A stretch of DNA of 64,000 nt from Rhyacichthys aspro (taxonomy: Eukaryota; Chordata; Actinopteri; Gobiiformes; Rhyacichthyidae): contig CM072160.1 in the NCBI GenBank assembly GCA_036850595.1, positions 4,853,773 through 4,917,772 on the forward strand. The letters are read 5' to 3'. A program made the translations under genes and the position numbers. A model generated the notes under the pieces. It was not told where the DNA came from, searched no databases, and saw nothing but the letters and a program-made list of their open reading frames with translations. Positions 54,301-64,000 of the stretch are shown here, piece by piece; the stretch's first letter is position 1, and each line of letters begins with the position of its first letter.

Positions 54301-57300
54301 ACAGTTCATACAGTATCATTTCTAATATCAGTTTGTGCCACTAGATGGAGTCATGAGCTACTAAAAGTGCTCAGTTCAGCTTAAACAAATGGATCCTTTG
54401 TCACAGGGCCTATTAGAACATCTTTTCATTCACTTGAAAGGGCAAGTTATTCCAAAGACTGCTGGACTGGACTTGTAATTCAGAGTTCTGTGACTGTGAT
54501 GAGATTTTGGAGACATTTTTTTGCCCAATACTGTCATCCTGTGTCAATAAATGGAGGATTTTATGTGATTAAGATACAATTCATTTCGGTTCACTTGCTT
54601 ATTTTAAAAACGGAGCAAATTTACAACAAAATTAACTCAAAGCTTTTGGAAAAAACCCACCAAAGCCTTCTTTTATTCACTTGAACCAGGCCAGAAACCT
54701 CAGACTGTCCCAATGCACAGGAAATGGATTTTGTTTTTAATTATCAAACCCCTGTGATTATGATGAGAATACATGTAACAGGAGAAGGGAGTGTAATTTA
54801 TTTTAGATCAGACCACGGAAGAAACAAAGGCAGTTGGATAATGTATTAGACAGTGTTTATAAAAACAGGACGTGACACAAGTGAGTGTGTGCTGCTGGGT
54901 CCAGAGTTTCCTTTAACTGGAGCTTAAAACACCCTCCAGAAAAAGAGCCTGATGTAAACGTATTCTCCAGGTATTTGTGGATATGATTTGACATTTTCCA
55001 GTCTTCCTCTGGGTGTAAATAGTAAGAAAGTTCATAAAGAAAATGTGCAGTGATGAATGAGGGTCACAGCTGCAACAGAAACATTAAATGATGTTGACTG
55101 CAAATGCTGAAATGCTTGGCAAACATTAAAAAGCCTTAGTAGATCTCACTGTTATGTTAAAAGCAGCGGCGTGTAGTTGCTTTTGGTGGCACATGTTGGT
55201 CAAATAAAACAAAATCTATTTATAAATGTCCTAAACCTTTGCACAAAATGTTAAAAAAGAAACACAAATGCACTTATCCTCTCACAGTGCTCAGTTTGTC
55301 TTCTCTGAGCAGCTGTAGAAAACACAAACAAAAGTAATGGTCATTCATGATTTAAAACACACTTTAATTATTTTATTAAAGCAGGATTATTATTAAGCAG
55401 GATTACCAAAAACTACTGCTTTAGGGTTAGGGAACATAGAGCTGCACAACATTTTTTACATTTTACACAATGCATACTGGATTTCTGCAGGTTTCGTGGT
55501 TTCTAATTTGAAAGTATTGTTAAGTGAAAGCATAACTTCCCCTAAAACATGCACTTTATTTATTTACATTTCTGGAAACATTGTATAGAACAGGTTTGAG
55601 AGGTTAGGTTTGCTTCAAAGTCAGAGACAAATAGCTCCAAGGTTGAGTTCATCCGAGGAGGTTACACTTGTCAAACCACTCTCAGAGGCCCCTGACTGAA
55701 CACACACTGTTACCTGAACCTGCCATTCCCAGCCCTACATCCAGCGCCGCATGAAAGGCCGGCCTTGTTAAAAACACAAAATAACCCGGCCTTGTGAAAT
55801 CTCTCACAAAGGAGAGAAGAGGCTCTTTGTGATCTGCTCAGCTCTTGTGGATATGGTCCAGTCTTAAGTGTTTCCTCCAAAACCGCTGCGAGGGAGAATC
55901 AGGTTTCCTCCTGTGTGTCTTTGTTTTTGAGCCATAATGAAGAGCGGAAAGGCACAAACACGACTACGAGGATCTACATGTAATGAAACCAATTTCCTGA
56001 TTTATCCCACTGAGTTTCCTCTTCTTTTATGGACGCATTTAGGAAATAAAAACACAAACTACTGAACTTACTGAGACAGCCATAATAAAGATCAAATATA
56101 TTTGAATGCTGGATGAATAAAGAAGTCTATCTGTTATCTATCTATTACATGTAATGATGATAAATAAAAACATTATTATTAGAAAGCTTTTAGGTTTATC
56201 AGACACTATTACCAAATGGATGGAATACATTAGTCGTGATGCTGAGAAAAAGAGAAGCACTCGTCTTATCGGGCGTGGAGGCAAATTGTTTTTTATTTGT
56301 TGCTTTTAAAACTCTTGAGCTTTTCTCCTTTAGTTAATTCAATATTTGGTCATTAGAAAGCTCTACAGAATACTCAAGCTACAGCCAGGTGAAGAACCAA
56401 ATGATTGTAACACTTTTCTTTTGAGTAATAACCTCTTAGTATACTCCAATCACACATAGATGGTGCTCAAGTTATAAGAAGTATAGAAATTGCTACTGAG
56501 TAAACCCTTTTCTGTCTGACCTTTTAATTAAATTTCAGAACAAAGTATCAACAAAGTGACAAAAAAGGATAAACAAAGAATACAAAATGACAGTATGTGT
56601 CTTGCTCTGGCATTTCTTGGTTTACTTCTTTTGTTACTTTTTGTGGATCATGAGCATAGACCAGCTCCAGTCCAACTCAGCTACAGTATATATGTACAGT
56701 ATATACGCAACAATATATAATAAAGTTTAATCTAATCTAATCTAAACAGCAACTTGACTTCTAATGTCATTTAGATGGCTACAAGAAATTCGATTAAGGC
56801 GACTCCGGTCAGACTTTTAAATGCATTAAATAGAAACTTTAACCTTAACCACAAACATATCATCTGTATGTAAAAATGTAAAGAAATAAGGAGAGTTTTT
56901 CTTTAAAGATGTGTAAAAAATGCTGAAAATACTGAGGAATGTATTTGCAGAGCAGTTTTAGACAGAGCTCTAAATGCCGATCATGCCTGGCTGCTGCAAA
57001 ACACACCTGTAGTGCCCCGTTTTGAAAATTTCCCACCGCTGACATAAAGAGAGACCACAAAATTGTTTATTTCAGTTTCCAGTGTTGTCGTAGTCGGTAC
57101 CATGGCAACAAAGCCAAGACATGACGGAGACCAGGACAAGACTAAGGCTGTGTGTCCAAGTGTACGTTTATGAAAGCAGATGTTTCCCCAAGAGAGTTTT
57201 TACAAAATATCCCAACCCACATAACACAAATATAAATCTTACTAGTCTGTCAGGGAAAGATAAGCAACACAATAGTACCAGAAAACAGTATTCAGATGTA

Positions 57301-60300
57301 TATTTGTGTGGAGGAATGGCTGTTTTTAGCATCGTTTGCAGCTCAAAGGAATGAAACTCATTGGCTGAAGTTATGAACTCATAATTTGTCCTAAAAATAA
57401 TGCAGTGTCCGTCTTTTTTGTGTAGGTTTTACCTTAGTCGTGCACATACTTTTTACACAAAACATGCATGAGTTGAGCTGAGACATCACTGTGCTCAGCT
57501 AAAGCAAAAGACGCATTTAAATATGTTTTTTCATGACTTTGGCAGATGTTTTTAGAGATATACATTTTCAGTGACCTTAAATACTGTTTGCATGTGAACA
57601 GAAGGCCTAAATGCATCAAAAAAAAGCAAAATTTTCAAAAATACCTTCTTGTGTGTTGACAGGGCTAAAGATTAGTGCATGATTTATAAAAAAAAAAATG
57701 TAATGGAAGAGAACGAATGGAGGAACAGAGACTAGTTTCCAATATATAAATAGTGTTTCTCTGAATGATGGATCTCCGAAGAGGAAGGAAATATTTTTGT
57801 TGTGGACTCCACTTGGGAGGATTGTTTCTCTTGGCAGTATGAGACACTCAAATGAAGGCTGCACAAATATGAGTATAATATTGCACACTTTACAAATAAC
57901 CACATGGAGATGAGTCCTGCCCCTTTTGCACTGAAATCAACATCCGAAAACAACAAACCGACTGGAGCTCATGGTCCGCTGTGCTTTAATGCTCTAACAC
58001 TGCTCTTTGACAGCAGATGAAATATCATAGGGGTGGGTCAAACACAAATTATATTTTTCCTGGTTATTTAAGAGGCTTTTATACGATCTCTGGATGCCTG
58101 CCAAGCCAAGTAAACCTAATCACTGTTGAGTGGGCTTGGTTTGATTATTTTAGCCCCGATGAATGTGTTTGGCTTCAGACGACCAGAGCAGTTTGTACGG
58201 CGCAGTGTCGACAGCTCGAAGTACATTAAAGGTTCAGCGGGTTCACGTTATTGTGATAAATCGGACGTACTGTGGCACACTAACGTGAATACAACATGTT
58301 TTCGAGTGTGTATCTGTACCGTTTGGACCCGGGCCAACACCAAGTCCTGTGCAAACACATAACAATGGACACTGAAACGTTACAAGCAGGCCTTAATGCT
58401 CTATCAGTCCGCGAATAGAAACATCTGGAGTTCACATAGACAAGCCACATAAACTCTGCAGAAGTTTGGTAAAGATTAGATACCGACCTGAGCGGCAGGA
58501 CTGTATTATAATCTCAGCAAGAGTTCAAGAAGTCATCCGTAGGAACCTTGACACATTTGTTCAAAATGAGTTTGAGCCACAAGATAACCTCGTACCAGAC
58601 GGTGCCTTTAATGACACGTACATTCCTTTGAACTCTGGCCCCTCCTCGTCCTCTTCTCTTAATGACCTTTGGGTAATAAGCTGTGAGAGTCCGCTGGGTG
58701 TGTCCATCTCTGGCGTTTTCAGAAAGGAAGTCCAGACATAAACAGCAGACACTGGGACACGACGGAGCAGAGGAACGAGAGGAACACACAAACATGCAAA
58801 CAACAGTGTTAGCTTATCGGCTTTTACACAGTGCACTTAAGTGGAAGCGTGTTTTCCTCCATCGCCAGCACTCAGTCACTCGTCTACTCCATCATGCTGT
58901 CACTTAGCTATGTCTCTGTTTCCTAAATGAGCTAAATTCTCCACTCTTAATGTCCTCACTTATGTAACGGCAGGGCTGCTCCTCACCAATTACCGTCTGA
59001 TTAAACAACCATCATGTTCTTTTAGCCGCTGGGACAAATTAGTAATGTAATTGAAGCAAGTGTACATGTCTCTGAATGTTCATTTATTTTGTTAACTCTG
59101 CCTCTAAAAAGATCCTAATTAACTTTAATTCCTAATCATGGCAGTCAGTGTCAAAAGATGCTGCCATTGCACTGCTGTTTATAAAAACAGATTAGCCATG
59201 CTTGTCTAAGTTTATCTGGTGCACGCAATGAATATTGAAAAGGAGACTGTGGCCTGAGGATATATTGATATTACGAAGCACGATTAGTCTTTTTGATCAG
59301 AAAATAGAGACTTAGAGAAGTGTGTAGTTTCAGGTATGCTTTATGCCACTGGTTAATTCATTTTTTTGCAATAACAGCGTAGACTTTGTGGAGTTTGTGG
59401 TGTGACAATAGTTGATCATAATGTATTTGAACTTGACAGTTTATGAATTTGGAGATATTTGGAGACTGAGGCCTGCTACAATGCACTTTTATTTAAGTCA
59501 TATACCCACAGTAAAGTAAAGTTTGCCTTTTCCCATTGACTTGCATCATACAGTGTCTGTGCCAGGACTTTAAAGTCACAGAAAGTTGTGACCGTTACAG
59601 GAAACAGTGAGAGATGGCAGACTGTGGAGGGGTTGGTGTCCACTTTTGTTTCAGCTCCTGCTAACATTATTTAACAGAGCTGTTTAAAGGATTTCATTTT
59701 ATTTATAGTATGTGATTTATAGTTTGTCATTGTCGGTAATTTGGAAAAGTGTGTAGTCAGTGTAAAGCCCTTGTTTACAGTAGTGTATGGGCAATAATAG
59801 TAATAAAACCATGATAAAAACACCTATGACTAACCCTTACCATAGTTAAAGACACCAGATTAGGACCGAGACAAGACTGTATCAAGACAATCAAGACTAG
59901 TGCATGATGAAGAGAGAAATACCAGAAAGCATTGAGCAGTGATATATTGTAAACACTAATGAAACTATGATCAAATGTTTTACAAAATAAAGCACAATTC
60001 TGACTCTAAAATCCTGACTTAAAAAGCAAAAACTGTAAGAGCTGAACTTGTTCCAGAGAGGACCCATTACTGGTTCCACTAATTTCAGAAATATAACAGT
60101 GACATCTTTTTCACCCCCACAGCAGGTTTCTGAAGCACATAATTACTCTTACTTTACATTTGTAAGTCTAGTTTGTAGTACTTTATTTAATGGATAGAAT
60201 AAAGTAGCCAGTGTCAGGTTGGGGATATGAAACATTATCGTGAGCGCTAATGGATGTCTGCTGTAAAGTATTATGCTAAAAGACTCGCTAAAGTGAGAAC

Positions 60301-63300
60301 TACTCTGCTGATACTTTATTCTGTGCATAAAGATTACATATAAAGTTTTTGTTTGTGCAGATCATATGCAAATTGCTATTTTCCCCCAAAAAATGTTTTA
60401 TAACGAGAGATGGACTCCTGGTTTTATTGGTTTTACCTTTTTATGGCTCTGTCCTTCCTGTTTTTAGCTTTAAATGATGTTATGTGTAGAAAATAGTGAG
60501 AAATGCTTTCAGTGTTATTCTTCCATCTGTGTCTGATATATTTCTACGACAGCTTTGGCACGATTTTCAATACTTCTGAGCCAACTTGAGTTTTACCTAA
60601 AGCATATACACACCTTTTCCTGCAATTATCTATTTATCAATCACTGCGCATTTTATCTTCAAAATATTTTCCCTAGAAAACAGATAAAAGACTATAAAGT
60701 TACAAGATAAACATTTAGCAGCGTGCCAGTGTTGGACCTTTCCTTCACACACTCCTCGTGAGTTTCACCGAGCTCATTTAAAACACATTAGGCCGTCAGA
60801 GCGCTGTCGGGGCTTTGGCGATGAGAGAGGGTCTGTCTGGACGCCCCGCTCTCATCCTCAGCTCACAGGAAACTCTCTGCAGCCAGATAAGGAACACAAC
60901 TCTGCCTGAAGAGCCGGGCCCCTGCTGACATTTTCCCAGCGAGATCTCGGACGTAATTCTCTATGTGATTATAAAGCAGGAATAAAACGTACCGCTCAAT
61001 TCCCCTTCACTACAACTCAGTGTTTCTGTGTCTCTGTGCCTGAAGCATTTAGATACAACCCACTGAAAATCTACTTCCTAAATTCAGTACGATACAGAGT
61101 TAAATTTACCTTTTTCTTCTCTCTGTATATCTCTCTCAAAGTGTGTGGTTTGTACATGCCCCACATGGAGTCTGCCAATGATATTAGATCAAGTGTTGGC
61201 TTCTCTGAGAGCACCGCGGCTCTGCTGACGAACAGTCTGCTGCGAGCTGGCAGTGACTTTAATAGGTCTGGACACAGCTTGTGATATTATTAGACATCAC
61301 AGAGGTCTCGCTGTGAATAGGCAGGTGATTTGGGCCAGTGTTCAATAAAACCGTCCCATAAACAGTATAAAAATGTGGACCATGGGATCAGCTGCAGGTG
61401 AGAAAGCTAAAAAAAAAGTGAAAGAAGCCTGGCTCTAGTTGAATTATATTCTAAAAATCTAATGGAAAACAGTTGTTTTCAGGTTAATAATTCTGTTTTC
61501 ATCATTTACAGATTTAACATGCATGATTTTCTTTAAAAAAGTTAAATGAATGCTCACACACGGGACACTATTACTACAATACTTCATAATAACATGTTTG
61601 CACACTTTCAGTATTTCACTATTTACACTTCATTTTGACATGTTTGAGATGCCAGCTTCATCTGAATGCATGAGATCCAATTCTTAATTATATATTGTGC
61701 CAATGCTTTTTTATTTTTTAATGTTGCCCCTGATTCTACCAACCATTAGCATCACAAGCCATAAGAACAGACATTTTACCATTGATCACTAGCAGCTTAT
61801 GAACTGTCTCCCTACTTCCTTTACTTCTGTTTCTGTTCCTTATGCAGCAAGCCAACCATTTCAGACAGAAATGAAAGATACACTATAAATGAATATTGTT
61901 AGTAGCATCTATATAAGTTCATTTTGTAGTGTTTTCAGACACAGCTCTAGTCCTTCAACACATCCTCACGCGACTTCTTTGAGGTTGTATTTGTCTTTGA
62001 TCTCAGTGAAATACAAAGCACAGGTTCCTAAAGTGAAACTGAGCAGCTGCCAGACCGTAACTCAGCGTTAAGCATGTCTCTTCCGCAGAAAGTGTACGTG
62101 TGTGTGTGTGTGTCTGTGTGTGTGTGTGTGTCTGCGCTGTGAAAGTGTTCGTGTGTGTGTCAGCAGTAAGTCCATTCTGGGGAGCCCAATCCATCATCGA
62201 AGAGAAAGGCCAAATCGGTGCCAATATCCCTCTCTGCTCCTGGACTTCATTCATTTTCCACCTAATAGGTCTACCACGTATCGTAAAGATTGATACAGTC
62301 CATAGTTGTGTAATATACAGCGGCTCACAAATTCACTATAATGCTGTGGTGCAGCTAGAGAGACTATTATTCATGGTGTCATGGATTTGACCCAAAATGA
62401 TCTGAAATCTTTCAGCATGAAACTCACTGTGTGAATTGTATTTAGATTAAAAGTTACCATTTGGACATTTGGACTGTTTAAATAAACTAAAGGAAAATTA
62501 ATCAGCAATGGCAGTGAGGCAGATTGATATATGTTAACTGCTAAGGCCAAAAACAATATCAAGGGAAGCTGGAAGTAGCCATAAACAACAAATAACAATA
62601 CAGTAAGCAGTTTATTCCCAGCTTTACAAACTTTCAATATTAAGAGCTGCACTAATTAAGTAAGTTACGATTGTGGTCCGTGCACTGTCTGCAGGAAAGT
62701 GGTTAACAAGCAAGACTGGAGGGAGCTACTGCCAACAAAACAAAAACATCGATATATGTTTTTATAAAAATCTCTCCTGAATCGCTCCTGATACTGCCTC
62801 CTCTGCTCCTCATTCTCAGATTTCTGTTTTCTGCTCAGGTTTTCTCCATCCTCCTCCTTCTTCTTCTCTCTGAGCTTTCTTTTCTCCTCAACATTTAACA
62901 TTATTTCTTATTAGATTCTCATTTATGATGGTCTTTTTTTAATAAACGATAAAAAGTGTTAGGCAGAGCTCTCCAACTATAGCAGATGGGTGACAAAAGT
63001 TGTACAGTATGCTTATTCAGACACTTTATACCAATTTTAACAATGGAAAGGCATCTTAAAGCATGCTTTATTGCCCACTGGAAAAATGCCTTAACAATAT
63101 AATCAAAGAGCAGACAAGAGAAGCCTTTATAATCCCATAAAAAGATTCTTCTGTTACATTGTTTGTATTTAGCACTCATTTCTTAAACAATGGCACAATT
63201 ATAGAAAACATATCCCTGACATTTAGTATATATAATACCCACGTAGTGAAATGACTTAGTGATTTTTCTGCTGCAGCGCTGTGGAGGCGGAGGCAGGTCA

Positions 63301-63626
63301 CTGGGTGCACTGCACACAATCTCGGTGCAGAAAAAACTCTAATGATGATAAATCTATACAGCACAATGTATTTCTGTTGCACAGCCTTATTCTATGTGTT
63401 GCTGTGCGTTGCCCCGTGGTGTTTTCAGACTTGTGCCATTTGTTTCCATGTTTTAGGGGTGCTGCAGGTCGGCGGGATACGGATATACACCTCTGGGGAC
63501 ATGGAGGCAGTGAACGGGACAGATACACGACTAAAATGCACTTTCCAGACTTCGGCACCGATCAACCCAGCTTCTTTAACGGTCTCGTGGACGTTTAGAC
63601 CTCTTAAACAGGGCCAAGAGGAGTCG
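45304..63626 (+). CDS. mpzl2: MPZL2 (EVA1-like), myelin protein zero-like 2, 3'-partial
   Basis: Ig-superfamily homophilic adhesion protein of the myelin P0 family, expressed in thymic and other epithelia in mammals. Exon 1, 45304-45352, is the signal peptide MCAKGLYLVLFGLAAS. Exon 2, 63457-63626, is the first half of the V-type Ig domain. They join in phase across an 18.1-kb intron to 73 residues. IYTSGDMEAVNGTDTRLKCT and LTVSWTFRPL match human MPZL2 closely ([20 protein letters not shown]); MPZL3 is much less similar at this place. The first Ig Cys (KCTF) and the core Trp (SWTF) are present. The second Cys, the membrane span and the cytoplasmic tail lie beyond the right edge. The donor at 63627 is GTGAGT and the intron continues to the window end. 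Confidence 0.9.
47172..47706 (+). mobile_element. Non-autonomous transposon-like repeat family B, copy 2 with internal array
   Basis: Left end CACGTCAAACTCAAGGCCTG and right end GTTTGAGTTTGACACCACTG form imperfect inverted repeats sharing GTCAAACTCAA. The blocks are collinear with 29747-30191. Between about 47308 and 47540 is an array of roughly 21-bp units (TTCAAATCCAACTAAAACCTG and variants). Two units of the opposite orientation (GGATTTGAGCAGGTTTTAG, 47261-47290) precede it. The termini resemble hAT-type fish repeats. No coding capacity. Confidence 0.65.
49535..49961 (+). mobile_element. MITE-like repeat family C, copy 2
   Basis: Ends CTTAAAATGTCATC and (reverse complement of the right end) CTTAAAGTGGCACTACC are imperfect inverted repeats of about 13 bp. 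The internal blocks, including GAGCTTTGGCCAATCACAGC, TATTCAGCACTGAATATGTC and CTGAGACAGGGAAGACAAA, match the inverted copy in the CD3 gamma/delta intron. Length is 427 bp against about 500 bp for copy 1. Confidence 0.65.
62095..62132. repeat. (TG)n microsatellite
   Basis: An imperfect GT/TG run interrupted once by TC, followed by a second short TG run near 62150-62160. It lies in MPZL2 intron 1. Confidence 0.9.
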
Positions 63627-64000
63627 GTGAGTAGTGTTGAGACCAGAGTGTGATGAAAAAAGTCGACTGAGAGCGTCCCAGAAAACAACAACATTCAAAA
63701 ACTACATGTCCAACCTTTCCACAACGAAAAACTATGAATGAGAAATGTTCTTGGTTTCCCATCCAACCACAATGGTACTAATAAATAAATACATTGTGGT
63801 CTTGGTCCATCTTGATTGAATCTTCATTGTCTGAACCGAGACAGAGTAAACATTTATTCAGTTCGTTTAAATAGTTTGTCATATTTATTGCAAATGTAAA
63901 TACATGTTGTCTGAAGCACTTTTATGTCTGTATAGTTTGTGCAATGCATTGGCTTGTTGTGATTGTTTAATTTAATAATTTTCAAAAGCTCTAGTCACAA
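63627..64000 (+). other. MPZL2 intron 2 (5' part)
   Basis: Begins with the GTGAGT donor after the first Ig exon and runs to the window edge. It is AT-rich, with no further exon or repeat seen. Confidence 0.7.

Larger units (their letters stand above)
45353..63456 (+). other. MPZL2 intron 1, 18.1 kb, non-coding
   Basis: No ORF here shows a recognisable domain, and no exon chain with consistent splice sites and phase was found on either strand. It contains repeat family B copy 2 (47172-47706), family C copy 2 (49535-49961), a short (ATCTA)n-like tract near 56728-56746 and a TG microsatellite at 62095-62132. The rest is unremarkable AT-rich sequence with somewhat GC-richer patches near 50200-50400, 52400-52680, 58600-58800 and 60780-60960, any of which could hold enhancers. 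Confidence 0.6.

Noticed and set aside
58466..58836. Overlapping ORFs of about 90 residues on both strands in MPZL2 intron 1
   Set aside because: They overlap each other in several frames, lack motifs and splice partners, and look like chance frames in a GC-richer patch.

Overview
The window is nuclear DNA from a vertebrate, almost certainly a teleost fish. Five intron-containing genes match vertebrate families residue by residue. The introns are AT-rich and carry TA and TG microsatellites and short fish-type dispersed repeats. There is a single CD3 gamma/delta gene rather than separate mammalian CD3G and CD3D.

Layout. (1) 1746-17346, plus strand: SIK3 (salt-inducible kinase 3). All coding exons are present except the first, which lies to the left of the window. 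A 3'UTR extends to about 20.5 or 21.8 kb, probably through one 3'UTR intron. (2) 24806-29203, plus strand: TMEM25, an immunoglobulin-type membrane protein, in 8 coding exons. Its third coding exon ends inside a minisatellite of about 15 units, each carrying a copy of that exon's 5' splice site. (3) 33418-36118, plus strand: CD3 gamma/delta. (4) 41058-43193, minus strand: CD3 epsilon, tail to tail with gamma/delta. (5) From 45304 to beyond the right edge, plus strand: MPZL2, head to head with CD3E. Only its signal-peptide exon and first Ig exon are inside, separated by an 18.1-kb intron.

How the genes relate. CD3 gamma/delta and CD3 epsilon are signalling subunits of the T-cell receptor complex; both have an Ig ectodomain, a membrane-proximal CxxC, a transmembrane segment and one ITAM. 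MPZL2 is a homophilic adhesion protein expressed in thymic epithelium of mammals. The divergent MPZL2/CD3E pair and the convergent CD3E/CD3 gamma-delta pair are the arrangement I recall from human 11q23.3, where TMEM25 and SIK3 also map. SIK3 is an LKB1-activated, PKA-inhibited kinase and has no evident functional link to the others beyond ancient synteny.

Most notable observations: the splice-donor-bearing minisatellite in TMEM25; an Asn in CD3 gamma/delta where mammals have the acidic transmembrane residue that docks the receptor chains; an extra CxxC in the CD3 epsilon Ig domain; a UG repeat beside a tandem NAGNAG acceptor in SIK3; and several dispersed repeat families recognised only by comparing copies within the window. 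All exon boundaries were read by eye from splice consensus, reading phase and remembered homologues. No alignment, transcript or database search was run.
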